Assembly: GCA_013399115.1 (NCBI GenBank)
Contig: VXAA01003998.1
Span: forward strand, 265,048-329,047
Reading direction: 5' to 3'
DNA from: Anseranas semipalmata
Taxonomy: Eukaryota; Chordata; Aves; Anseriformes; Anseranatidae
Length of the DNA: 64,000 nt
In this document: in pieces, positions 40,101 to 50,176 of the stretch
Numbering within the stretch: position 1 is the stretch's first letter
Layout: each line of letters opens with the position of its first letter
The notes under the pieces: generated by a model
Told to the model about the DNA's origin: nothing
The model's input: the letters and a program-made list of their open reading frames with translations, nothing else
Databases searched by the model: none
Translations under genes and position numbers: made by a program

Positions 40101-41538
40101 AGTAGCAAAATCTGGGTTGTGTTCCAAGCCTTCTATAAGGGCTTTACAAGATATTTTCAGATTGTGGATTAAAATGCCAAAATGGCATGTTAATCTGATG
40201 GTTTAAAACATTTTTGAATGATTAGAATTAAAGATATCTGCATATTCCAAGCACAGGAAAAAAACATGTTATTATCAGCAACAATGTGATATTTGTGAGT
40301 AAATCTGGCTTTTTTAAGTAGTAATTGCTGCATATGGTATCCTACTGTCCTCTGTTTTAAATAAATCTTAAATCCCAAACGTTCTTGCCCAGCAGCTATT
40401 CCAAAGTTTGTGAGCTCTGTCGAAAGTGAAACCACTAGTGGTGAAGTAGGCAGTATTTGGATATATTTCAGAAATTGATGAAAAGCTTGTGGCTGATGGG
40501 CAGTAGAGAAAAATTTGTACAGCCAATTAACAAAGGCTGGAGACCAACATGCTTTTCATGTATCTTTAATTCAAAAACAAGCTACAGATACAAAAAGCCA
40601 GTTTCAGGACTAGTTTAAACCCAGTGTCTAGTGACTGATTTGAAATATCAGAACATAAAGCTCATAATGTGGCAATTTTCAGAAGCACTCTCATGAGGAT
40701 ATTCCCTTATCCTTTTAAGGAATGATGCTGAAGTCAGCCAACTAGTGTGTTTTCTGTCAGCACTAAATCATCCCTGTCCTGTTCTTGTGTTCCCAGTTCT
40801 TGCTTTTCTTGAGATTTATACAAGATAGCCTAACAATCCTTGTGTCCTCTCGTGTTGAAAAGGCTGCTGTACTTACACCTTATTCAGTAGGCTGACAGGG
40901 TGCTTCCAGAGTGCTTGGAAATTCTAAGGTCATCCAAACTTTTTTTTATCGGTGAGGCAGTGGAGAAGTACTCAATCACAAGAGAAAAAAAAAATCCATT
41001 GCTTGCAGTTCATGTGAACATTCAATAGTAGCATTTCCACTTAGATTGCAGTCCTGCCCATCTGTACCTTGCGGTTTCAGAGTGATACCTGCCCTTTGGT
41101 TTAAAAAAAAAAAAAAAGAAGGAGCAACATTTATGGAGATCAGACTCGCCGTGCCTTTTTCAAACGAAATGAACACAACATTCTCTAGCCTCATATTTAT
41201 GTATAAAGTACAAAATAGTATAACCCTATTAATATGTAGAATACATTATGGAATATTCGTTCCATATATTCCAATATATGGAATATTCATCCCCAACACA
41301 CTGTGGTTTCTGGCGTTGCTTCCACTAGTATGTGATGCATTAATTTCTTTCATGTTTTCCTACTTTAATATAGAGTATGGTTGATTTATTTCCTAATCCA
41401 TGTGAATGTGAACTTCCTAGGCCTGATGAAAAACTTGTGCTTTTGTAATTCTCCTACACACAGCAAGAGGCAAAGGGAAAAGTTTTTATTCATTTGGTAA
41501 TCTGTTTCTTTCTTATTTTTTTTTCCCTCAAATCTCAG
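34197..41538 (+). other. SORBS2: SORBS2 intron between the two large cassette exons
   Basis: About 7.3 kb, AT-rich. It contains an (AATA)n repeat at 34373-34408 and an A-run at about 41101-41115. Chance open frames reach about 110 codons and match nothing I know. No additional exon could be supported. Confidence 0.75.
34373..34408. repeat. (AATA)n microsatellite
   Basis: AATA units with interruptions, directly visible. Confidence 0.9.
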
Positions 41539-42018
41539 CTTGGAAACCAGAAAGTAACTGCCCCTGTGATGGAGGTAAATGCTTCACAGACACACAGACA
41601 AACAGCAACAGAAGCTTCTCCACTGCCTCTTCCTCCTCCTGTGGTACCAGTTAACAGATCCTCTTTCTCACCAGACAGTGGCACCCATCTAGTAGCATAT
41701 TCTTTGCCAGCGCTTGATGATTTTTTGCCTTCACGCTTTTATAAAACCCCAGCCCTTTCACAATTTTCATATAAATACCCATTCCTAGCTTCTGAAAGTA
41801 TTATCCACAGGAACGAAACAGCCTCTGTAAGCACAGATTCTGCCATGAGTGAGTGCTCCTCCCGCACAGTGAGTGAGTCCTCCACAGCCATTCTAGATGA
41901 GCTGCAGACTTGTAGCTATGATACTACTGACTGCTCTGAAACACCTTCCCCAACCTTGAGCCAGATGTCTGCTGTGTCAGATGGCACCACCTTAACCAAC
42001 ACTGCTGCCACTTCACAT
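41539..42018 (+). CDS. SORBS2: SORBS2 large cassette exon B (160 codons, SLPALDDFLPSRF...)
   Basis: Acceptor ttccctcaaatctcag before 41539 and donor gtaatt at 42019. The exon is phase 0 on both sides and exactly 480 bases long, so it can be included or skipped in frame. It opens LGNQKVTAPV, then has a proline-rich piece SPLPLPPPVVPV, then SLPALDDFLPSRF, then a long Ser/Thr-rich tail (STDSAMSECSSRTVSESS). SORBS1 has, at the same position in its N-terminal half, a segment with FPTLDDFIPP followed by Pro- and Ser-rich sequence, as I recall it. The shared P-x-LDDF-x-P motif in the same exon order suggests an exon older than the SORBS1/SORBS2 duplication. The function of the motif is unknown to me. 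TGCATG motifs lie 212 and about 760 bases downstream. Confidence 0.82.
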
Positions 42019-45000
42019 GTAATTATCCTTCCTTTTTTCCTCCTCCGTTTTGTTCAAACAGGTTGTCAAAGGGGAAAAGAACTCAAACTTTTCTGTTATC
42101 CCATTACATAGACAAGTATTCTGTTAGTTTTCTGTGTTCGCAGTCTGAAAGTGTGTTTTGTAACAGTTGTTTAAACAAATCAATTGCATAGCAGATTTGG
42201 TAATAGACAGGGAAATGGTACCAAGTTGTTGCATGTGAGCAGCCAAGGTCTACTGAACATTTTGCTTAGAATAAATGAGAGTAAATTCAATAAGTATCCA
42301 TTCCAAATGCATTAAAAGCAAGTGATCTGTAGCTTTTGTAGAGATTTGTTTAAAATACTGTTAATGATTTACAGGTTTGTGGAGTTGGAGCCTCTTGGCT
42401 ACCACCATTTTTTGGTTTATACTGAGGTAGAGATTTCAATAGTATAACTTGTAAATTCATAGTAAATGTTGGCAATATTTAACACATTTTTTTTTCCCCC
42501 AGCCATAGCCACTGACAGCATGAAACTGATTTTCTGTCCTTTAACTGACCTTTCCCTCTCTTAAGCACTGTTTCTTACAGGAGTGAACTTCATAAATAAT
42601 CTTCTAGCATCCAAGTGTCCTGTTACTTTTCTCTTAGTTAACTCAAGGAAAACAGCAGTACGCAGTTACATGTTTTATATGTATGTTCATTATTCTGTAC
42701 CTTAGTACACTCATATATGGGTAGAGAAAAAGCATAGAATTTGGGTCAAATCAAATCACTTTTCTTTTGAGATTTTCTGCATGTCTAAAATGAGTCAGAA
42801 CAGAGCCTTCATTTAGATTGAGCAATTTGTTGCTGAATTACAAAACTGAGAAATGTTCTGAGACCAAAGTTTTACTGGGTGACAACAGCATTTCAACTTT
42901 GTACAAATACTTCAGCATGCTATCATTTTCCAGTCTAAACAGAGCACTTAGAAGTCTGAAAGGAACAAGCAGTGTATATATTTTTTACATTTCATATACA
43001 TATATTTTTTTTTCTAAAATGTAGTTTGAGCCCAAACTGGCACATAGGAGAGTCAATGATCTGTAGTCAGTTCTGTGAATGATGTTTGAAAAATATTAAC
43101 AAGCATGTAAAAGCTGTCATTCCTAACTCTTGTAACACAGCTATGAAACCTAAAATTTTGTAAAGAGTCAATATTGTTAATCTGCATACTGCCCAGGAGT
43201 TATAATCAAAGATACCATGATCAATATAGAGTGGTATGTGTAAATAAGGTACAGTCACTGCAGGACCATTACTAGCTATGGCATGCATGGAATATCTGTA
43301 TTTTCTTCTAACCTACTTCTAAAATAATCACCTAACTGTATTTGTTTTCTTTGTAAGCTAAAGAGAACAGTCCTTCCCTCTTTCCTTTTTTGGGTAGTCT
43401 CCCTGTAAAGGGATCTGTTATGGTCAGGTTATTATGGCCACCATTTTCTCTCTTAGACATGGCCAGGCAGGGATGAACGTAACATGGATCACCACTAATG
43501 GACAAAGAGAAAGGATGAGTCTCCCGCCAAAGGACAGAAATCCCTAAACAGTTCTAAGAGCCCCACAGAGAGATTAAACTGCTGGCAAGACCCACCTCTG
43601 CATTTTAAAAGAGTCTTTGTCTCCATTCCTCTGTAGAGGAGGGCCCAATGATTGTAAATGTATCTATGAAATGAGAAAATGGGGGGGAGGGAGAAGCTGG
43701 TGGCACACATACATGTGTGCTGCTAGTGACTGTGCTCCTGTAATGATGCTGTAATGATCTTCATTGTCAAAGGAGACTCTGGTTCATTGTGTAAATGAAA
43801 ACCACTGAGAGAAAAATAAAAGCAATATAGGATTGTGCCATCGAGCACTGTGCCTGCATAAGATGGAACCACACTTTCAAAGACCTTGTGTCCAATTTGA
43901 GGATGTTTGGTTATTCTTAACATCCTTAGTTGAGAGAGCTTAGGGTAAAAGATTTTACAGCTCATTCTCTGAGAAGAAACAGCAACAGTCCCCAAACCAT
44001 CTTGAAACTTCTCAAAAGTGTCTTTTATAGCTTACCTTCCCAACCAGTGCAAGATGCATCAAATACATAAATTCAATAGTGACCACAAAAAAAAAAAAAA
44101 AAAAAAAATCTTCAAAGGGGAAAGTAATTAAAAACTAAGAAATTATACTATTTGAGCTGCTATCCTCTCTAAAACCTTTAGAACCAAACCCAGAAATGTC
44201 ATATTTACACTTATGGTTGATGTCCATCAGCTACTTGTGTGCATCCTGTTTTCATAATACTGGGTACTGCCTTACTGTCTGACCCAGCCATTTGGTAAAG
44301 TGCAGCACAAAAATATCTTAATTTTTTTTATTACAGAAGTCCGTAGGAATAGCTTTGTGTTCTACAAACTGGTTCTGCTCTTTCTTCAGAGAACCAAATG
44401 CCATAGTAAATGAATAAGAAGGTGTAAGGTTGCAGACACAGTTACACCTTGTCTTCCCTGGAAGCAAGCTTTCCCAAAAAGACAATGTGCAGAAGAGGAC
44501 AACAGGTGAACCTCTGAACTAGGGTAGAGATGGTTGGTCTCATTGAAGAACCTCGGCTGAAAACATTACTTCATATCTCTTGAAATGCTGTCTTTGAGCT
44601 GATACAGCTTTTGTATTTTTACAGCTCCAAGTTCTGCTGGAGGATGGTGTGAGAAAAGCCAACTTAGTTTTCATTTTGGTTCTTGATTTTATTAAGGGAG
44701 AAAACATTTAAACATGAAAAGTTTTGATGGAGTAATCACCACAACACAACTATTGAACTCAGTTCTAACAGGCATCCTTGAAATGTCAAACCCCTGGATG
44801 CATCTAGGAGTTCACATGATGTATGCACAGGAGCCAGAATTTATTTCTCTCTCCTAGCTACTGGAGGCTGAGATGTTAAAAATTTCAAACCAAATCAGCA
44901 GTCTACAAAACGCAAATGTATACAAGAGGTCATGAACCATTTCATTTTCAGATGTAATAATAATATGCTACGGGTTTTACTTAGACTTTGCTGCTCTGAT

Positions 45001-46057
45001 AGTCTCATGTTTTACATTTACAGTATTTGAAGTGTCCCACATACTCGTGCTGTTTTAGTTCTTCTCTCTTGCTATATTAAACTGGGTTCTTTGTAGCACT
45101 CCAGATTTTGTTCAGATTTAAAAAAAAAGAGTTCTGCATGAAGAGTTGTTACAGAAAGCTTCCTTCCCTTTTCTGTTGGAATATTCACTACTCTCTCATT
45201 TCATTCCATATGCTTTCTCAGTATCTCTGTTTTGATCCTTGCAATGCTCCCCATAAAAGTGCTACAGCCCAGGTGTGGGGATTCTGAACCTGGGGTGAGG
45301 GAAGCAGATTGTCAGAAGTACCTTTTGTGACTAATGTCCAGCTGGTTTATGATGCTGCTCTACTGCCAGTTTGCTTAGCTTTCCCATTTTGTTTATTTGC
45401 TATTTTCCATAATTTTGTTTGTGGGTTGTTTTTTGTTTGTGGATTTTGTGTGTGTGTGTATCGGTGCCATTTATTTTTATTGTGATAGATTACACATCAG
45501 CATCCTGTAGTCACTCCAGCTGGCTTCCATTTTTTAAACCTTCGGCTCACTTACTTTAGCTACTCCTAATGAGACTTTTCAGTCTGCTCAGAAGTCCCCA
45601 TTAATATCAACGGGGGTGGAGCATGTAGATCAAGGGAATGCATCTGCTGGAGTGAGAGATCTATGGCAGGCAGCCTTTATCATGTGATGAGAGGAACTTT
45701 TATTGCCATCTTCATTTTATATTGATGTCAGATCTGTGCAGACCTTGTTTGTGCGGCTCATCTTTATTGCCTCGACCCTGCTCCTTCTGTCACCTTCCCA
45801 TCTTGAGCATGCTTTCACAGACAGCACAGGAGAAAAGGGGGGAGGTACAAGGTATATATACAAGGTATATACAAGGAACACATTCTGTTCCCCACGTGAT
45901 GAGTTTTGTATTTCAGTGAATGCAGATGCCCTAATGGCTAGGTACCTGACAACTGATAATTGTTGTGTGGATGACAGTCTTACATCACTCTTTGTTTGGG
46001 ATGGCATTCAGAGGGCTTTGTGTGTAGTTTAATGGGATATTGTTTTGTTTCTCTCAG
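42019..46057 (+). other. SORBS2: SORBS2 intron
   Basis: About 4 kb. TGCATG occurs at 42230-42235 and 42778-42783. A 22-base A-run lies at 44087-44108, a short GT repeat at 45448-45460, and a small imperfect repeat of ggtatatacaa type around 45850-45878. No exon was recognised. Confidence 0.75.
44087..44108. repeat. Poly-A run of 22
   Basis: Uninterrupted A-run; it could be the tail of a retroposed sequence on the + strand, but the upstream sequence was not recognised as one. Confidence 0.9.
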
Positions 46058-46202
46058 GCTCAGATCACAGTGAATGGGAACTCTGGCACTGCTGCCAGCC
46101 CAGTGAGTCACTTTCAAAGGCCTTTTTCCCCTTCTTCAGCTTACCCTCCACCAGCTTCTCTCAATTCCAACATTGTTATCATGCAGCATGGCAGGATGAT
46201 GG
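46058..46202 (+). CDS. SORBS2: SORBS2 exon ([10 protein letters not shown]...NIVIMQHG)
   Basis: Acceptor tgtttctctcag before 46058 and donor gtaagc at 46203. Forty-eight codons in phase 0 run from [10 protein letters not shown] through [19 protein letters not shown] to MQHGRMM, and one G is left over. Mammalian SORBS2 reads [24 protein letters not shown] and SSIVMQHG here as I recall. At the Met that begins a mammalian isoform (MSYYQRPF) this sequence has Val (GTG), so that internal start is absent. The RPFSPS segment is proline- and serine-rich and expected to be unstructured. Confidence 0.92.
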
Positions 46203-48471
46203 GTAAGCCTTGCACAGAATGTTTGCTTTATACATTACGCAACATACTCCAATTCATGTGGCCAAGATTGCAAACAATTGAAAAGTGCTTCACATCTATA
46301 ATGAAGGTATTGTCTATTCATGTACCTTGGGAAGTAAATGCAAAAAAAAATATATATATATATAGAATTTATTGTTAGATATAATACTGTTCCTGAACTG
46401 GAGTTACAATTAAGTTTTATTACTTATCCTTCTGTTTGTGAGAGTGACCTCTTGCCACTTTTCCACTGTCTTTCCTGAGGAAAGAGAGCATATATAGAAA
46501 CAACTCAACCTGCACAGCCCATTTCAGGTTTTGCCGTCTTTAAGAAACCAAGGACCAACTTTGTACATTGCTTCTCCCCACAAATTCCATGATCTTCAGT
46601 CGAAATGCTGCCAACAAAGGGAAGGTCTCTGGGCTTTTAAAATCCCAAAGCCGTGTCAATTTATAATTTCTTTATATATTTTGTAGAGCATTGTTGTGTT
46701 TTGGGGTTTGTTTGTTTGTTTTTAAATACTTACTTTAGCCTTGTCACGGAGCTTTGCCAGTATAATCTAGTTTTGCCAGTACAATCATTTGCTTGCTGCT
46801 TTTTCTGCCAGTGTTTGCATATTCAGATAAGAGTATACATGTAAAACAATCTGAATGTGGTCCAGGAGTTTACTTTTTTGTTTTGCATGCAGGGAAATTA
46901 AGTGACAGTTCTGCCTCTGAGACTTATGGCTTAAATAAATGTTGCTGTCTTAGGGATAAGTGCAAAAACCATACACATGGGTTTTTCCACATCCCCAAAT
47001 CCTTGATTCTTTGATTGCTTCCAGTTTGCTGAGCTAAAGGTATATCAATTTTGTTTTAGAAATACCTGAAACAAGTGTTTTCCCATGATTTCTACGCTTG
47101 TATGATGCTGAAGTTCTGTGTTCCACAATAACAGTCTGATTTTATTCTCCTTGCTCATGTAAAAATCCTACTGATGGCCTCAATTTGAGGCCTACAAAGA
47201 ATGAAGGATCAGATCCCAAATGTTTTCTAAATTTAACATCATGCATTTTGGGAAAAAGGCCCAAGTATTCAGATGTGCCACACAGAGTTGCCCCTCACCA
47301 TATATGTGTAGCACTGGATTATTTGCAGGACTTCAAACTTGAGTAAACAGCTGAAAAAATCATGCCAAATCCAGCTCTCTGCAGTAGCAGTGAGTAGAAA
47401 TATTCAAATTAAACTTGGAGCTTTTAGTCACCAGAGCTTCTTTCACTGATTTATATTACAGTTCAAATATTTTATTGAGAATAATCAAGGGATGTTAATG
47501 TTGCACAAAAGGCAATCATAATCTTCACCAGTAGTGTTAGAATATTTATTTTTACTCCTTACATTAATTTATCCTGCGGTGGAAATGTCTTGTGGGCAGT
47601 GTACCTGCTGCTGCAGAAAAATGTGATTTATCATAGCAGCCCACTAATTTACTGAACCTTACTGCTTGAAGGAGTAGGGCTTTTCTTCCTGCATGCAAGA
47701 GAGAAGTCCATCATCTGCAGCAGTACAGATTTTCACATGATGCATCCCACTACTGAGGTGTTTTTTTCTTAAATAAACGACTCACTCTAAATTTTAGTAG
47801 TGGCAATTTTTTTTAAAGGACAGTTAGGGGAGAGGGGTAGAAATATTGCAAGCCACCATGAACCAGTAGTAGCCTGCACAGTTCACTGAAAGTACTGTAG
47901 GTGGATCATCAGGTTGCTCTATGGGTGCCAATTTCTGGGGTCCATTTCTTTGGAAATGAAGAGCTACTTAACAACCAACGTTACTTTAAGTGGTGAAAAT
48001 TATACATAGGAATTTGTTTTGTTTTGTTTTAAATTGTCATGCATCAAAACTTTATGCTTACAGAACAATATTTTCTATATTTTGCTAGATTTTGGGTGGG
48101 AGAAGTTCTGAAATTCTGCCGTTAGTTCAAAGGATGGATAGGAAAGGTGCAGAAGTTTGTTTTATAGCAAAAAGGTTCTGCTCCCACTATTTCTCAAAAG
48201 ATTTTGCTGGGTTTTTGGGTTTTTGCTTTTTTCCTGAGCAAGGTGCAGCAAAGTACATCTAGTATGGGAAAATCTGAGAATAGCCTAATGCATAAATAAG
48301 TTTATAATTTAGCCCCAGCTAAGATGATGGTTTTATGAGGTGTTATGTATGTGTGTGTTTTTCAAGATTATTGTCCTTCTTTGTAAAGTAGACAGAAATT
48401 GCGAAGCGTGTTACAACTGCCAAGTATGATTATGTATCATTATACAATATTCTGTCATGTTATCTTTACAG
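46203..48471 (+). other. SORBS2: SORBS2 intron
   Basis: About 2.3 kb. A (TA)n stretch preceded by an A-run lies at 46342-46364. Nothing else was recognised. Confidence 0.8.
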
Positions 48472-48647
48472 AGTCCACAGAGACATACTCACAGCATGTT
48501 CAGACTGTTGGCAGCAGCAGCACCACCAGTACAATACCAATCTGTAGATCCTCAGAAGAAGAAAAAAAAATTACAGTCATTAAAGCTCCACATTATGCAG
48601 GGATTGGCCCGGTAGATGAATCTGGAATCCCTACAGCAATTAGAACG
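48472..48647 (+). CDS. SORBS2: SORBS2 exon, start of SoHo domain ([19 protein letters not shown])
   Basis: Acceptor tgttatctttacag before 48472 and donor gtagga at 48648. AG completes a Glu codon and 58 codons follow, ending phase 0 at AIRT. The first half is Ser/Thr-rich ([17 protein letters not shown]). The second half, [19 protein letters not shown] then IPTAIRT, starts the sorbin homology domain, which in this family binds flotillin in lipid rafts. One acidic-to-basic stretch, EEEKK, precedes it. The match to recalled mammalian SORBS2 is nearly continuous. Confidence 0.95.
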
Positions 48648-48982
48648 GTAGGAAATTCTGGGGAATCTGTGTATGAACTCACACAATGAATTGATTGTTG
48701 GTAATGGGTTTTTCACATTCTTCTAGTCTTATATAATGGGGAGTACAGTGTGCGTAATCAGGCAGCTTGTGAATATAATATTGTGTGTTGACGGAAAAGG
48801 AGAATGCTGATGGGAGCATAATTGAGCAACTTCATGCTTCTAGTTTAATTAGAAGTAATCAAAATTTTGTGTCTCTTTCTTCTGTTGTACTCCTTCCCTT
48901 TTGGAGATGTGCAATAATTGTATTCATGTTGTCATTTCTAAAGGAAAGTTTATATGTACTATGTTTATGCGTGCATGCAAGT

Positions 48983-48993
48983 ACACGTGTATA

Positions 48994-49025
<32 letters not shown>
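48983..49025. repeat. Compound (GT)n(AT)n microsatellite
   Basis: GT units followed by AT units, directly visible; likely polymorphic. Confidence 0.92.
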
Positions 49026-49350
49026 AATCTCACACTCCCTGCAGGGGAGCAGTGATTCTCATTTGATCAGTGTAGTGTAGAAACAAATAGTTTCATCCAG
49101 GTAATAATCTAAGTGACTAGTATTTTTGCAGAAGTGCAATACATGATCGTTGTGCCCTTGGGTGACATATAAACGAACAGCGTGGAAACCCTTTCATCGT
49201 GACTAGCCCAGTTTTGATCATCTGCCACTAGTCGCTGCTTGAGTGGTCCCGGGATGTCGGACTGAAGAGTTTTGTTTTCACTGTGCTGAAGCATTCTTTC
49301 CACTCTGCTGTCAGGGCAGCCTCTTCTGGCTGGTCCAGAGAGCACAGTGG

Positions 49351-49507
49351 CAGCTGCACTGGGTCTGTAAAGGAAGCACTCACCGGCCTTCCCAGCTGGA
49401 GAAGTGCTGTGCTAGACGGAGAAAGAGCAAGAAGAGTGGGAGCCAGGATGAAAGCAGCAGAGCCCTTGCAGGTGAAGTCTTGGTGAGGTGCAAGGATGTA
49501 GCAGCTG
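49351..49507. promoter_or_regulatory. Candidate internal promoter region with three CAGCTG E-boxes
   Basis: CAGCTG occurs at 49351-49356, 49393-49398 and 49502-49507, flanking the candidate alternative first exon, within a locally GC-richer patch. CAGCTG is the E-box core favoured by MyoD-type factors, and SORBS2 is known to be strongly expressed in heart and skeletal muscle. No TATA box was seen. The E-boxes are observed; promoter activity is inferred. Confidence 0.35.
49448..49471 (+). CDS. SORBS2: SORBS2 candidate alternative first coding exon (MKAAEPLQ)
   Basis: ATG at 49448 with a purine at -3, then eight codons MKAAEPLQ, then a donor gtgaag at 49472. The end is phase 0, so it splices in frame to the exon at 53732 to give [18 protein letters not shown]. 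Mammalian SORBS2 has an isoform that begins MKATTPLQ directly before [10 protein letters not shown], as I recall, and the match of length, residues, phase and position is hard to explain by chance. The 5' untranslated part would extend leftward into the GC-richer patch; its start cannot be set. Such an isoform would lack the N-terminal region and the first half of the SoHo domain. Confidence 0.72.
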
Positions 49508-50148
49508 TTGGATATATCCTCTCTGCCAGTACTGACTTACGGGGCTGTGTTGTAGTTGCCAAGAACCGCTTCAATGGATTGAAAAATTAGGGGGAAAAGC
49601 AGGAACTGATGGAGAAAAGCAATAGGAAAAATTCAGAATAAGTGGTAAGATGGGGACAATTTTGGTAAGAATGGGGGGAAACTCTGGCATTTCTTGCTTT
49701 ATTTTTGACATTAAAGTAATACAATCAGAATCTTTTAAAAATGAATAAATTTCTTTGCACCAATGCTCTAGCTTCCTACCCCTTCTTTAAGTAAATACGT
49801 CCCTATGTTTTATACAAGATAAAGTCATTATTTTTGTTCTTTTTTTTAATAGCAGATTGATCTAATAGGGTGCTTATTAGTTATATAACAGTATAACAGA
49901 AGTCCCCCTCAAGTGTGCTTAACAGAGTTGGCAACCTGCCAACCTATATTTAACTTTCAGATTGTATGGTCTGACACTCTAAGATATTACATGATGTAAT
50001 TTGAATTATGACATTTTTCAGCTGGATTTGCTCTTCATTTTTGGTTATATTTCAATTTCAGAATGTCTTGCAGCTTGTAAACTTAGTGTTAAAGAACTGA
50101 TTCTGATGATGAGGCATGAGTTAAAAGATCATGCTAGCGTGTCTCTGT

Positions 50149-50176
50149 GTCTGTCTGTCTGTCTGTCTGTCTGTCT
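50149..50176. repeat. (TCTG)n microsatellite
   Basis: About seven tandem TCTG/CTGT units on the + strand, directly visible, in the intron between the alternative first exon and the SoHo exon. Confidence 0.92.

Noticed and set aside
48983..50176. Direct repeats as a CRISPR array.
   Set aside because: These are eukaryotic microsatellites with no spacers.
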